Shown: piece by piece, positions 1 through 8,131 of the stretch
How positions within the stretch are numbered: the first letter of the stretch is position 1
How the letters are laid out: every line of letters starts with the position of its first letter
Assembly: GCA_944384985.1 (NCBI GenBank)
Contig: CALWVM010000015.1
Span: 1 to 48,941, forward strand
Direction: 5' to 3'
DNA from: an uncultured Clostridia bacterium
GTDB lineage: Bacteria; Bacillota; Clostridia; Oscillospirales; Acutalibacteraceae
DNA length: 48,941 nt
Notes under the pieces: model-generated
The model's database searches: none
What the model saw: only the letters and a program-made list of their open reading frames with translations
What the model was told of the DNA's origin: nothing
Made by a program: the position numbers and the translations under genes

Positions 1-152
1 TCCTCTTAATTGGCGTTCCCCGAAACAAGTCCTTTTTTCTTTCCACAATTCTGTAACACATCATTGACAAACCTACACAACAAAGCGGTTTTGATTTTGC
101 GTCCCGGGCATTTATATCCGAAACACTTCCCGCACCGCAAAGCACAGGATAA

Positions 153-199
153 ACAACAAAGCCCGCAGACCGATCGGGTCGGTCTGCGGGCTTTGTTGT
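153..199 (-). terminator. Long perfect hairpin terminator
   Basis: Two perfectly complementary 19-nt arms (153-171 and 181-199) flank a 9-nt loop. It lies 27 nt past the stop of the minus-strand DUF2804 gene, so it most likely ends that transcript. The T-rich arm ends supply the U-rich stretch. Confidence 0.85.
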
Positions 200-225
200 A
201 TGCGGACACGCTTTCCGCCGGCCGT

Positions 226-1248
226 TTACCAGTGGTTGTCCGAAAATTCACAGAACGCCGTCATGTCCCGAATTTCCAACTTTGTGCCGTCGTCCAGGCC
301 GACCGTTCCGTTCCATTTGCCGAACACCTGATGGCAGCGGTTGCCGATTCCCAAAAAGCGGAGATTGGTATAGTTATCATATTCGGGCGTCATCGTCATC
401 TCGAAACGGCCGTCGTTGGAGGTAAACACCCACGGCTTCATGTAATCCTTTGGATCTTTTTGCAGGTAAACCTGGTCGATCTTGTGCGCGATTCCATCGA
501 GGAAAAGCATATTTTCGCTGGCGGCGCGCATATCGCCGAAGCCCCAGCCGATCTCAAAGCCGAAAATACGCCCGTCGGGAAGCCAGTGGCTGCCGTTGCC
601 CCAGTACCAGCTCTGCACAAACGGCCAAACGCCGCGCCCCCAGTCAAGAAGCCCGAACGCGGTCTCCGGTCGAAATTCAATCACCCGCTTGCCGAGGCGC
701 ACACTGCCGGTGACAGGCATGCAGTTCATTTTTTGATTTAAATAGAAGTGCCCTTTCTGTTTAAAGGGAACCGCCATGACCAGCGACTGCAACCCGGGCA
801 TGACATCGTAACGGATATCCGCTTTGAAATCTCCGCCCTTTCGGTTATGCCCGCGCAGCGTCAGGATGCGTCTTGTCTCGGACACATCAAAAGACATATA
901 AAAGCTTTTTTTGTCTATGGTGATTTTATGCGGGACTTCTGTATTGGCCGGGAGATGATACTTATCAAACGGGAAAAGCACCAGATCGTTGCACTCGAAC
1001 TTTTCCCCGGTCTGCCGGTCGAAAAGGGTAACGCCGCTCATCCCGCCGTAAGACAGCGAGCCGATGGTCATCTGCATGGTGTAGCGCTCATTTGTAATCT
1101 GGTAAAAATCCCATTCCTTGATGCGCAGCGGGTTTGCCCGAATGTCACTGCGTGCGTAGTCGTATAGATTATGTACGCAGAAGCCGGGTTCGGCGACATT
1201 CCCCTGCGCATCCAGCAGGCGCGTGCGCTTGGTGATTTGATGCTGCAT
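226..1248 (-). CDS. DUF2804 family protein
   Basis: A 340-residue soluble protein without signal peptide or membrane segment. It reads as a member of the DUF2804 family, whose biochemical role is unknown. Aromatic- and glycine-rich stretches such as LLDWGRGVWPF and IGWGFGD in the second half are what I recognise; they suggest a beta-rich fold, possibly ligand binding (inference). The start is ATG 1248, with GGAGG seven or so bases upstream. It stands alone: the next gene on this strand is the lipoprotein at 1347-2216, about 100 nt away, and a strong hairpin follows the stop. The length matches the family as I know it. Family assignment is fairly secure; no function can be stated. Confidence 0.75.
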   Translation of the reverse strand: MQHQITKRTRLLDAQGNVAEPGFCVHNLYDYARSDIRANPLRIKEWDFYQITNERYTMQMTIGSLSYGGMSGVTLFDRQTGEKFECNDLVLFPFDKYHLPANTEVPHKITIDKKSFYMSFDVSETRRILTLRGHNRKGGDFKADIRYDVMPGLQSLVMAVPFKQKGHFYLNQKMNCMPVTGSVRLGKRVIEFRPETAFGLLDWGRGVWPFVQSWYWGNGSHWLPDGRIFGFEIGWGFGDMRAASENMLFLDGIAHKIDQVYLQKDPKDYMKPWVFTSNDGRFEMTMTPEYDNYTNLRFLGIGNRCHQVFGKWNGTVGLDDGTKLEIRDMTAFCEFSDNHW

Positions 1249-1301
1249 AAACGGACCTCCATTTTCGTATTAAAGTGTTTCTCCGCGCTTTTCGAGCGAA
1301 A

Positions 1302-1319
1302 AAAGGGCTGTTTCCCTTT
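1302..1319 (-). terminator. Short hairpin with U-run, probable terminator
   Basis: AAAGGG (1302-1307) pairs with CCCTTT (1314-1319) around a 6-nt loop. On the minus strand it is followed by a run of Ts. It lies about 30 nt past the lipoprotein stop. The stem is only 6 bp, so this is a tentative call. Confidence 0.4.
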
Positions 1320-1346
1320 CAGAGAAAATGCGTTTCCTAAAGCGGA

Positions 1347-2216
1347 TCAGTACTGGAAATCGGTGATCTCCAGTGTGTTTTGCAGTGCCGCAGTCCCGTC
1401 GATGTCGAATCGGATGGGTTTTACCTCGATCGCGCCCTTCGCCGTAATCTGGACATACGTCATCTGCCGGAGCGAAACGATCTCCTGCGTCTGGGGGTTG
1501 AGCACCAGTGTTGCAGTACAATCATGGTAGTAGATGGAGTAATGCTCCGGCTTGACGACCCTGAGTTTTTCAATCTCTGTGTCAATTACCTTTTTGGAGA
1601 TCGGAGAGAACATCTGCCCATGATAGGAAACAAAAGGTTCCGGATCCGTCTCAGGATTGAGCGTGATGACGATCTCGTAATTTCCATCCGGCAGTTCCCG
1701 GCAAGTCGCCGTTTTGATTGCCTTATCCGCATTTGCAGGCGCAAGCAAACAGCCTGCGCTGCCTTCATAAAGCGGGAAATAGGTAGCGTCTGCGCCCTTT
1801 TCGTGGATTTCCGGATCGCTTTCGGCTTTCTCCTTGGTGGTCATAAATCTGGACGCCAGGCTCAGCGCAATATTGACGGCAGCCTGGTCAAAATTCTTTT
1901 CTGTGATTTCCTGATACTCCATTTTTTTGTAAGCCGGCTTTTCGGATTTTGCCTTATTCATCACAGCCGTATACAGCGCCAGAATATCCGTCTTTGTGGT
2001 GGGCACAGTCGGCTGAGCGACAGCATCCCTTGCCTGCGGCTGCGTGGCATTCTGCGCACTGCTCACGGTGGTCTGCACTTCAGAAGAATTTGCCCCATTG
2101 ACCGCGGTCGTTGTCGTATTGCCGCCGTCCCCAGACGAGGATTTGCAGGCCGCCAGCGAAAACAGCATGGCAACCGTCAAACCCAGAACAAGGCATTTGA
2201 ACCCCAGTTTTTTCAT
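1347..2216 (-). CDS. Predicted lipoprotein of unknown function
   Basis: 289 residues. The first 24 form a lipoprotein signal: basic MKK start, hydrophobic core, and lipobox LAAC with the lipidated cysteine at position 24. A Ser/Thr/Asn/Gln-rich linker (about 25-75) follows, typical of a tether away from the membrane, then a globular region of about 210 residues that I do not recognise. It contains paired sequences on ILNPETDPEPF and LVLNPQTQEI, perhaps two halves of a beta-rich, lipoprotein-carrier-like fold (speculative). The open frame extends 35 codons further upstream, but ATG 2216 has GAGGG eleven bases before it and begins the signal peptide, and the promoter at 2293-2321 overlaps the longer version. 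Single-gene unit. Confidence 0.75.
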   Translation of the reverse strand: MKKLGFKCLVLGLTVAMLFSLAACKSSSGDGGNTTTTAVNGANSSEVQTTVSSAQNATQPQARDAVAQPTVPTTKTDILALYTAVMNKAKSEKPAYKKMEYQEITEKNFDQAAVNIALSLASRFMTTKEKAESDPEIHEKGADATYFPLYEGSAGCLLAPANADKAIKTATCRELPDGNYEIVITLNPETDPEPFVSYHGQMFSPISKKVIDTEIEKLRVVKPEHYSIYYHDCTATLVLNPQTQEIVSLRQMTYVQITAKGAIEVKPIRFDIDGTAALQNTLEITDFQY

Positions 2217-2292
2217 CTTTTTCTCGCCCTCATTTCTCGGTACCCTTATCAAGAATCGAACAAAGTATATAAAATTTATATACCTAAATCGT

Positions 2293-2321
2293 ATTTTATA
2301 GTATAAACAACGAACAGTCAA
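2293..2321 (-). promoter_or_regulatory. Sigma-A type promoter for the lipoprotein gene
   Basis: On the minus strand TTGACT (2321-2316), a 17-nt spacer and TAAAAT (2298-2293). It lies about 75 nt upstream of ATG 2216, and the region between is AT-rich. Confidence 0.7.
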
Positions 2322-2419
2322 TTCTTTTTTGGAATTCTATACAAATACATATTCTTCCGTTTATTAACTACAATTATGTTGGTCTTAAGCGGAATTTTTG
2401 AAAGTGCGTAAAAAAGTAC

Positions 2420-2448
2420 TTGACAAAGGCGCGCGCGCGTAGTATTAT
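2420..2448 (+). promoter_or_regulatory. Strong promoter of the tRNA-fMet gene
   Basis: A perfect TTGACA (2420-2425), a 17-nt spacer and TATTAT (2443-2448), ending 30 nt before the mature tRNA 5' end. The spacer holds an 11-nt alternating GC run (2429-2439), unusual against the AT-rich flanks. Near-consensus elements fit a highly expressed stable RNA. Confidence 0.85.
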
Positions 2449-2478
2449 ATTAAAGCGCTCAAGAGAGCGGCTCCATAT

Positions 2479-2555
<77 letters not shown>

Positions 2556-2573
2556 ATCGCCGCAGGCGATGTT

Positions 2574-2606
2574 AAAAAAGTCTCACTCAATGAGTGGGAC
2601 TTTTTT
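2574..2606 (+). terminator. Terminator of the tRNA-fMet gene
   Basis: An A-tract, a GTC-T-CACTC / GAGTG-G-GAC stem with a tight loop, and a six-T run (2601-2606), about 20 nt past the tRNA CCA end. Confidence 0.85.
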
Positions 2607-2726
2607 CTGCCTTTCTGCAGATTTTTAATCCCTCTGTATTGTCTTTTTGTCTTTGCACAAGGGAACGCTAAACCCTCTTGTGTCTTCTCCAGCGATTAAA
2701 ATTCCAGTTTGAAGCGAGCATCGGCT

Positions 2727-3845
2727 ATGAAACATAACCTTGTAAAAAAATGTTTTCTGTTTTTGAAAAGGGAAACGGTTTTATGTGTTTCCTTTGTCCT
2801 GGCTGTTTTATCTTGTATTCTTGTTCCACCCAGTACGGCCTATTTTTCATATATTGACTGGGATACGTTAACGCTTTTGTTCAGTTTGATGGCTGTGATG
2901 AAAGGCTTGCAAAAAGCCAACTTTTTCGTCCGGTTGGCAAATCTGTTTCTAAAAAAGATCAAAACCACGCGAAGCATGCTGTTCCTTCTTGTCTTTTTGC
3001 CTTTTCTGTGCAGCATGGTGATTACAAATGACGTTGCTCTGATCGTATTCGTCCCCTTTGGCCTTACCGTATTGCAGATGGTGGGGCAAGAACGCCTGCT
3101 TGTGCCGCAGGTGGTTCTGCAAACGATTGCCGCAAACCTCGGCAGTATGCTGACGCCCATGGGGAATCCGCAGAACCTTTACCTATACAACAAATCCGGG
3201 ATGGGGTTCGGCGCATTTTGCGGGCTGATGCTGCCTTATGTCCTTGCGGCTGCCGCAGGCCTGGCTATCGCGATCCTTTGCGTAAAGTCGGTGCGCATTT
3301 CCGGCGTTTCCATTTCTGCCGAACCCGCGAGCAAAAAAGCCCTGCTGTGCTATACCGCGGGATTTTTGTTTTGCCTTTTGGGGGTATTCAAGGTCTTATC
3401 TCCCGTGGTTATCGCAGTTGCCGTAGCGGTTGTTTTGCTGCTATTAGACCGAAAGGTTCTGTTATCTGTTGACTACGCCCTGCTGGGAACTTTTTTTGCT
3501 TTTTTTATTTTCGTTGGAAATATCGTAAAAGTGGAAGGCATCCAGACCTTTCTGGTTTCGGCTTTGGAGGGCCGCGTCGAGATCGTCTCGGTTTTGGCAA
3601 GCCAGATCATCAGTAATGTGCCGGCCGCCTTGCTGCTGTCCGGCTTCACGTCACAATGGCAAAGCTTGATTATCGGCTGTAATTTTGGCGGTTTGGGAAC
3701 TCTGATTGCTTCCATGGCCAGCCTGATCTCCTATAAGATGGTTATAAAACAATATCCGCAACAACGGAAACGATATTTTCGAGATTTTACGATCCTCAAT
3801 ATTTGCTTTTTGATCGGCCTGTTTTTATTATATGCTTTTATATAA
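2727..3845 (+). CDS. Ion-transporter (SLC13/ArsB-like) superfamily permease
   Basis: A 372-residue membrane protein with about ten hydrophobic segments. Two pseudo-symmetrical re-entrant signatures are visible: TNDVALIVF in the first half, followed by TPMGNPQNLY, and SNVPAALLLSG in the second. This arrangement is typical of the IT superfamily (citrate/divalent anion, arsenite and NhaD-like permeases). The substrate cannot be read from sequence; an organic or inorganic anion is most likely. It is somewhat shorter than the usual 400-430 residues. An upstream in-frame TTG (2709) would add six residues. Neither start has a strong ribosome site, so I prefer ATG 2727. No partner gene is adjacent, and a hairpin follows at 3856. 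Confidence 0.75.
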   Translation: MKHNLVKKCFLFLKRETVLCVSFVLAVLSCILVPPSTAYFSYIDWDTLTLLFSLMAVMKGLQKANFFVRLANLFLKKIKTTRSMLFLLVFLPFLCSMVITNDVALIVFVPFGLTVLQMVGQERLLVPQVVLQTIAANLGSMLTPMGNPQNLYLYNKSGMGFGAFCGLMLPYVLAAAAGLAIAILCVKSVRISGVSISAEPASKKALLCYTAGFLFCLLGVFKVLSPVVIAVAVAVVLLLLDRKVLLSVDYALLGTFFAFFIFVGNIVKVEGIQTFLVSALEGRVEIVSVLASQIISNVPAALLLSGFTSQWQSLIIGCNFGGLGTLIASMASLISYKMVIKQYPQQRKRYFRDFTILNICFLIGLFLLYAFI

Positions 3846-3855
3846 ACCCAAGCCT

Positions 3856-3890
3856 GCGTCCCGACGCCATTTGCGTTCGGACGCTTTTTT
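3856..3890 (+). terminator. Terminator after the permease gene
   Basis: Arms 3856-3867 and 3873-3884 pair as 6 bp, a 2x2 internal mismatch and 4 bp, followed by six Ts (3885-3890). It starts 10 nt after the permease stop codon. Confidence 0.8.
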
Positions 3891-4087
3891 ACTCTGTGCC
3901 CGGTGTTTGCGCCGAAGCCGGCATTGAAGACGCCCCTTCAGAAAAGCCGAATGCAAATTTTATCCTGCTTTTTGTACAATTTTTTCGTCCGTCAAGCAGT
4001 GCTTGACAAAGGCAAGCGAACTGTGCTTTCCTTTTTTCGTTGCATCCTGTATAATGGCGAAAGAAAAAGAAAGCGGGAGGAAGACGC

Positions 4088-5503
4088 ATGACGGTCGGGG
4101 AGAAAATCCAACTGTATCGGAAGCAGTTCGGAATGTCGCAGGAGGAGCTTGGTCAGAAGCTGTCTGTCAGTCGGCAGACCATCAGTTTGTGGGAAAAGGG
4201 GCAGACGCTCCCATCCATAGATAATTTGATCCGACTAAAGGAAATCTTCGGCGTTTCGATCGATGACATTCTGGATTGCGAAACCATTTTACAGGATGAT
4301 GCCGTCGCGGCGACGGAAGCCTATTCGTTCACTTTTGACGCCGAAGATTTGCGTGAAGTCTATAAAGCCGTTTGCCAGCCGCTTTGGAGATCTTTTTGGC
4401 GCTTTCTTTGGATGATGTTTGTAGTTTTACTATTTGCATTCCTGGGCGAAGCGCCCGGCGAGATCTTCGGCTTCTTTTTCGGAATGCTGGCGATGGGTTG
4501 CGTGCCGTACATCAAAAATCTCCGCACGCAGAAAAAGGTATGGATGAAAAGCCGGGAACGCATGATTGCAAGCCGCTATGTTTACAGAATCGATGCGGAC
4601 GGCCTGCATGTGCAGGTTTTTCGCAATGCCGTTCCCGTTCGAACCTATGAATTGCATTTTTCGGAAATCGAACAGTGCCGGGTAACGCAAAACTTTTTGA
4701 TCTTATTTTCTTCGGGTCAGGTGTTTTTGCTTCGCAAAAGCGAGCTTGCACAGGATTCCGTATTATATAGCAGGTTGCGGCTCGTCAACCGTGCTGACGA
4801 AATGCAGTACAATCGGTGGAAACGGATCTCCCGCGCGCTGGTCGCCGCATCCGTTCTTTCCATCTTCGCCGGAATAATTTTGATTGCATTTGTCCCGCCC
4901 ACGGGGAAAGAGATGTTAGATACCATGTGGATATACTATCTTTTCACCCCGATTCCAATCGCTTCTTTCTGCGCCGGTCTGGTTTTCCGAAAGAAAGGGT
5001 ATCCGTATAAAAAGAACCTGATCGTGGGTATTATTGTTACCCTGTTGCTGTGTGTTTACGGTTCGTTTCCCCTGATATTCGGCGATCTGTTCACAGAAAG
5101 CACAGCGCCGCTCGTTCGAGCTGAACAATATCTGGAAACGAGCTTCCCTGCCACCACATCTATTTCTACATCCGGCGCGTTGGAATCGCCTTTATTGGAC
5201 GATATGGGATATGTTTACAGAACCTGCGACGTTTCCTTTGATGAAGCGGCGGCGCAAGCGTTTGAGCGAAATCTCCCGAATGATGAGAGATGGCTCGGTG
5301 TGATGCCGAACGATCTGCTTGGCATCACACCGAGCGAGTACGCGCTCCCGGGGTTTGATTATATCCTGATCTATAACTCGGACAGCCGGGAATGGAATAT
5401 GCAGCCCGCCGAAAGCGGCACATATCATTTCACCTGCATCTATTACCGTTTGCAGGAACATCAAATGCGAATCGTGGAATATTCGATCGACTACAAAAAA
5501 TGA
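4088..5503 (+). CDS. HTH (XRE) regulator fused to YcxB-like membrane domain
   Basis: 471 residues with a multi-part layout. Residues 1-65 are a Cro/CI-type helix-turn-helix (MSQEELGQKLSVSRQTISLWE). Two membrane segments follow at about 100-140, then a soluble stretch at about 155-235 resembling the YcxB-like C-terminal domain (Y-R-I-D-A-D-G-L-H-V, then an 'EIEQCRV' strand and 'FLLRKSEL'). Three further membrane segments lie at about 247-330, and a final region of about 140 residues is probably outside the cell. This would be a one-component membrane regulator reading an envelope signal and binding DNA from the membrane (inference). ATG 4088 is preceded by GCGGGAGG. TATAAT occurs at 4050-4055 without a convincing -35. 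It stands alone. Confidence 0.75.
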   Translation: MTVGEKIQLYRKQFGMSQEELGQKLSVSRQTISLWEKGQTLPSIDNLIRLKEIFGVSIDDILDCETILQDDAVAATEAYSFTFDAEDLREVYKAVCQPLWRSFWRFLWMMFVVLLFAFLGEAPGEIFGFFFGMLAMGCVPYIKNLRTQKKVWMKSRERMIASRYVYRIDADGLHVQVFRNAVPVRTYELHFSEIEQCRVTQNFLILFSSGQVFLLRKSELAQDSVLYSRLRLVNRADEMQYNRWKRISRALVAASVLSIFAGIILIAFVPPTGKEMLDTMWIYYLFTPIPIASFCAGLVFRKKGYPYKKNLIVGIIVTLLLCVYGSFPLIFGDLFTESTAPLVRAEQYLETSFPATTSISTSGALESPLLDDMGYVYRTCDVSFDEAAAQAFERNLPNDERWLGVMPNDLLGITPSEYALPGFDYILIYNSDSREWNMQPAESGTYHFTCIYYRLQEHQMRIVEYSIDYKK

Positions 5504-5594
5504 TGTGCAAAAGGGTTTTTAGGTCCGCCGCCGCAGACCGTATGGAAACCATAGATTTATACGCCTTTTTTTCATAATTTTTGTGGTATTTTTC

Positions 5595-5623
5595 TTGACA
5601 GAACACAAAATGTATTGTAAACT
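5595..5623 (+). promoter_or_regulatory. Promoter of the surface repeat protein
   Basis: TTGACA (5595-5600), a 17-nt spacer and TAAACT (5618-5623), 55 nt upstream of ATG 5678. The leader contains a good ribosome site (AGAGGGA). Confidence 0.75.
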
Positions 5624-5677
5624 AACTATTAAGAACGGGCTTATGTCCGAAATTTTGCAGAAAAAGAGGGAATTATT

Positions 5678-6526
5678 ATGAAAAAGGTTCTCGCAGTTCT
5701 GATGACACTGATTCTGGCAGTGACACTCTGCGTACCGAGCTTTGCGGCAGATCCTACTTTGCCGAGCATGGATCAGATCACACAAATCATCCAGCAAATT
5801 ATCGGTTCTATCACGGGCGGCACACCGACTCTGCCGGATATCGGTGGGGATACGCCTACGATTGACCCGGGCTTGCTTGAAGACATTCTCGGCGACGCGG
5901 AAATCACCCCCCAACTGGCGGCGGTTGCTGTTGATTTGGCTTTGCAGCAAACCGGAGCTTCAAAAGATGAATTGAAAGCGGCGTTTGAGCAGTTGTATGC
6001 GGACGGCACCATCAACGAAACGTCTTACAACAATTTAATTGCTGCCCTTGAAGCAGCAGAAGAGCCCACGACTACGCCGCCTATTATTAGCGATGAACAG
6101 GCGCAGGAAATCGCGGGGCAGATCCTGTCTACTTTGAATTCTTTGGGTGTTACCACCGATCAGATCATCGAAGCAGTAGATTCCATGTATGAGAGAGGCG
6201 TACTTCCCGAGAACGTGTACAACGCCATTATTGCGCAGATCAATGCTGCGGAAGGTACTACGGCTGCGGACACCGGCGAAGGCGGCCTTGGCGGTCTGCT
6301 TGGCGGTGTCGGCGATTTCTTCGGCGGCATCTTTGACACGATCGGCGGCTTGCTGGGCTTCGGCGGCGGTGATGACAGCGGTGACAACACAACGGCACCG
6401 AACGCAACGGACGATTCCGGTGTTAAAGCTCCCACCGGTGACACGGCGGTATTTGCAGTTGTCGGTGTTGCGGCTGTTGCAGGCGCTGCACTGCTTCTGA
6501 CCAGAAAGAAAAAGAGCGATAAATAA
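5678..6526 (+). CDS. Secreted, probably wall-anchored protein with internal helical repeat
   Basis: 282 residues. A signal peptide (MKKVLAVL start, likely cleaved after SFA-23) and a C-terminal sorting-like tail bracket the protein. The tail is KAPTGD (250-255), a hydrophobic helix of about 20 residues, and RKKKSDK, the layout of sortase substrates with PTGD in place of the classic LPXTG. Between them, residues 79-129 and 144-193 align as two copies of a helical unit (compare AAFEQLYADGTINETSYNNL with AVDSMYERGVLPENVYNAI), joined by a Pro/Thr linker. A glycine-rich stretch (203-233) precedes the tail. I do not recognise a family. A role on the cell surface is inferred from both ends. It is monocistronic, with its own promoter and terminator. 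Confidence 0.8.
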   Translation: MKKVLAVLMTLILAVTLCVPSFAADPTLPSMDQITQIIQQIIGSITGGTPTLPDIGGDTPTIDPGLLEDILGDAEITPQLAAVAVDLALQQTGASKDELKAAFEQLYADGTINETSYNNLIAALEAAEEPTTTPPIISDEQAQEIAGQILSTLNSLGVTTDQIIEAVDSMYERGVLPENVYNAIIAQINAAEGTTAADTGEGGLGGLLGGVGDFFGGIFDTIGGLLGFGGGDDSGDNTTAPNATDDSGVKAPTGDTAVFAVVGVAAVAGAALLLTRKKKSDK

Positions 6527-6548
6527 GTTCTTTCTCTCCTGAAATTTT

Positions 6549-6587
6549 CAAGAGACCAAAGCGATGCTTTGGTCTCTTGTTTTTTTT
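6549..6587 (+). terminator. Strong terminator of the surface protein gene
   Basis: Perfect 14-bp stem (6549-6562 with 6566-6579), a 3-nt loop, then eight Ts (6580-6587). The end of the descending arm and the T-run also form the -35 of the coaX promoter. Confidence 0.9.
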
Positions 6588-6605
6588 AGATATCTATGCT
6601 ACAAT
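6577..6605 (+). promoter_or_regulatory. Promoter of coaX, overlapping the upstream terminator
   Basis: TTGTTT (6577-6582), a 17-nt spacer and TACAAT (6600-6605), about 30 nt before ATG 6636. The -35 sits inside the terminator's descending arm and T-tract. Confidence 0.6.
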
Positions 6606-6635
6606 AAGCTGGCAATTTGAAAAGAGGTGCTTAGA

Positions 6636-7400
6636 ATGATCCTGACGCTGGATGTTGGTAACACCAACATCAATTTGGGGCTGTTCGACGGGGATACGAT
6701 TTGCATGCGTGCACGGTTTGCAACCGAGCGGGACAAAACCGACGATCAGTTTGCCGTGTTGCTGCACACGCTGTTTACCATGAATAACTATGCCCTTTCT
6801 TGCGTGCAAGGCGGGATCATCAGCTCTGTCGTACCAGAACTAACGGCCGCATTGGAAAGCGCTATATATAAGCTAACCGAAAAGAAGGCCTTAAGCCTTT
6901 CCCCCGGCCTGAAAACCGGTTTGAATATTCTAATTGATAACCCTGCGCAGCTTGGCGCTGATCTTGCGGCGGGTGCAGTCGGAACGGTCTGCCGGTATCC
7001 CCTCCCCGCTTTTGTTGTGGATCTGGGCACGGCGACAAAGATTTATGCTGTGGATTCGAACAAAGGATTTCGCGGCTGCATGATCGCGCCCGGAGTGAAT
7101 GTCTCTCTCAAAGCGTTGACAGACGTCAGTTCTCTGCTGCCCACAATCCAGCTAAAACCGCCGAAAAAAGCCTGCGGCACCAATTCTGTGGAAAGCATGC
7201 AAAGCGGCGTTATCCTCGGGACGGCCGCTATGATTGACGGGCTGCTGGATCGATTTGCCGAAGAACTCGGCACACCAAAGAGCATTATCGCCACAGGCGG
7301 GCTTGCTTCCAGTATCGTGCCGGTTTGCAGACACGTCATACAACGGGACGATGACCTGATTCTGTACGGGTTAAAGGCGATTTACGATAAAAACAAATGA
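6636..7400 (+). CDS. coaX: Type III pantothenate kinase
   Basis: 254 residues; the usual family length. It phosphorylates pantothenate (vitamin B5) with ATP in the first step of coenzyme A synthesis. Visible ASKHA-fold signatures are DVGNTNINLG (6-15, phosphate-binding), GADL (108-110 region, carrying the expected catalytic Asp109), VDLGTATK (128-135) and ATGGLAS near the C-terminus. Two positions are unusual: the Arg that normally follows the catalytic Asp (GADR) is Leu here, and the second Thr of GTATT is Lys. ATG 6636 is chosen over an in-frame GTG nine bases upstream because AAAGAGGTG, its ribosome site, overlaps that GTG. The ECF S component follows 81 nt downstream, so uptake and activation of B5 are probably paired. 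Confidence 0.92.
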   Translation: MILTLDVGNTNINLGLFDGDTICMRARFATERDKTDDQFAVLLHTLFTMNNYALSCVQGGIISSVVPELTAALESAIYKLTEKKALSLSPGLKTGLNILIDNPAQLGADLAAGAVGTVCRYPLPAFVVDLGTATKIYAVDSNKGFRGCMIAPGVNVSLKALTDVSSLLPTIQLKPPKKACGTNSVESMQSGVILGTAAMIDGLLDRFAEELGTPKSIIATGGLASSIVPVCRHVIQRDDDLILYGLKAIYDKNK

Positions 7401-7481
7401 ATAATTGATTTCCATCCGTTATAATAATCCCCGTTCAAATTTGCGCTGCATCCACTGTGAGCAGCAGCAAGGAGGATATAT

Positions 7482-8117
7482 ATGGCAAACAACAAGTCTG
7501 TGCGTACGCGCACAAACAGAACCGTGATGCTGGTTGAAACGGCCATGCTCACGGCAATCGTTCTGGTGATGTCGTTTACCCCGATTGGGTATCTGCGCAT
7601 CGGAGGGCTGGAACTGACGCTGATTATGGTGCCCGTCATCATCGGCGCAGTTACGCAAGGGCCTGCTGTCGCCGCGTTTCTGGGCGGTGTTTTCGGGATC
7701 ACCAGCTTTATGCAGTGCTTTATGGGCAGTGCTCTGGGGACCGTGCTTGTGTCCATCAGCATTCCCCGCACCTTTGTGGTATGCGTGGTTTCCCGCGTTT
7801 TTGCAGGACTTTTCTGCGGGCTGCTGTTTTCTGCCTGCCGCAAGCGAGACCGTCGCGGCGGTTGGAGTTTTGCAGTTGCAGGCGTTTCAGGTTCCCTATT
7901 CAACACAGTTTTCTTTTTGGGCCTGTTGGCGCTTCTGTTCTGGAACGTACAGTTTACGGCGGAACAGGCGGCGTCGCTCGGCGGTGTGGATACGGTGCTG
8001 AAAACCGTGATCGGCGTCGCCGCAGGTATAAACGCGCCCATTGAACTTGTAGTCTGCGCAATTTTGGGTTCAGCCGTCGGCAAAGGCGTTTCGGTCGCAC
8101 TCAAGCGGCTGCGGTAA
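7482..8117 (+). CDS. panT: ECF transporter S component, probably pantothenate-specific (PanT-like)
   Basis: A 211-residue membrane protein with about six hydrophobic segments. It is the substrate-binding S subunit of an energy-coupling-factor importer. The first helix region holds TAMLTAIVLVMSFTPIG and is followed by LRIGGLELTLIMVPVIIG, a pattern typical of PanT-type S components. The partner ATPases and T subunit are absent here, but one complete energizing module lies at 30801-33338, the arrangement of group II ECF systems with a shared module. Pantothenate as substrate is inferred mainly from the coaX gene just upstream. AGGAGG lies 7 nt before ATG 7482. A terminator follows the stop. Confidence 0.8.
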   Translation: MANNKSVRTRTNRTVMLVETAMLTAIVLVMSFTPIGYLRIGGLELTLIMVPVIIGAVTQGPAVAAFLGGVFGITSFMQCFMGSALGTVLVSISIPRTFVVCVVSRVFAGLFCGLLFSACRKRDRRGGWSFAVAGVSGSLFNTVFFLGLLALLFWNVQFTAEQAASLGGVDTVLKTVIGVAAGINAPIELVVCAILGSAVGKGVSVALKRLR

Positions 8118-8131
8118 AGCATAAGATTCAA

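Noticed and set aside
1-251. Two open frames covering the left edge (6-251 minus, 10-741 plus)
   Set aside because: They run through the perfect terminator hairpin and show no protein motif; the plus frame is also antisense to the DUF2804 gene.
4003-4055. TTGACA (4003-4008) and TATAAT (4050-4055) before the HTH-YcxB gene as a promoter pair
   Set aside because: They are 41 nt apart, so they cannot be one promoter; neither has a convincing partner at about 17 nt. The -10 alone may still be used.
7397-7425. A separate promoter for the ECF S component
   Set aside because: TATAAT at 7420-7425 has no -35 at the right distance (a TTGATT is only 9 nt away), so read-through from coaX is more likely.
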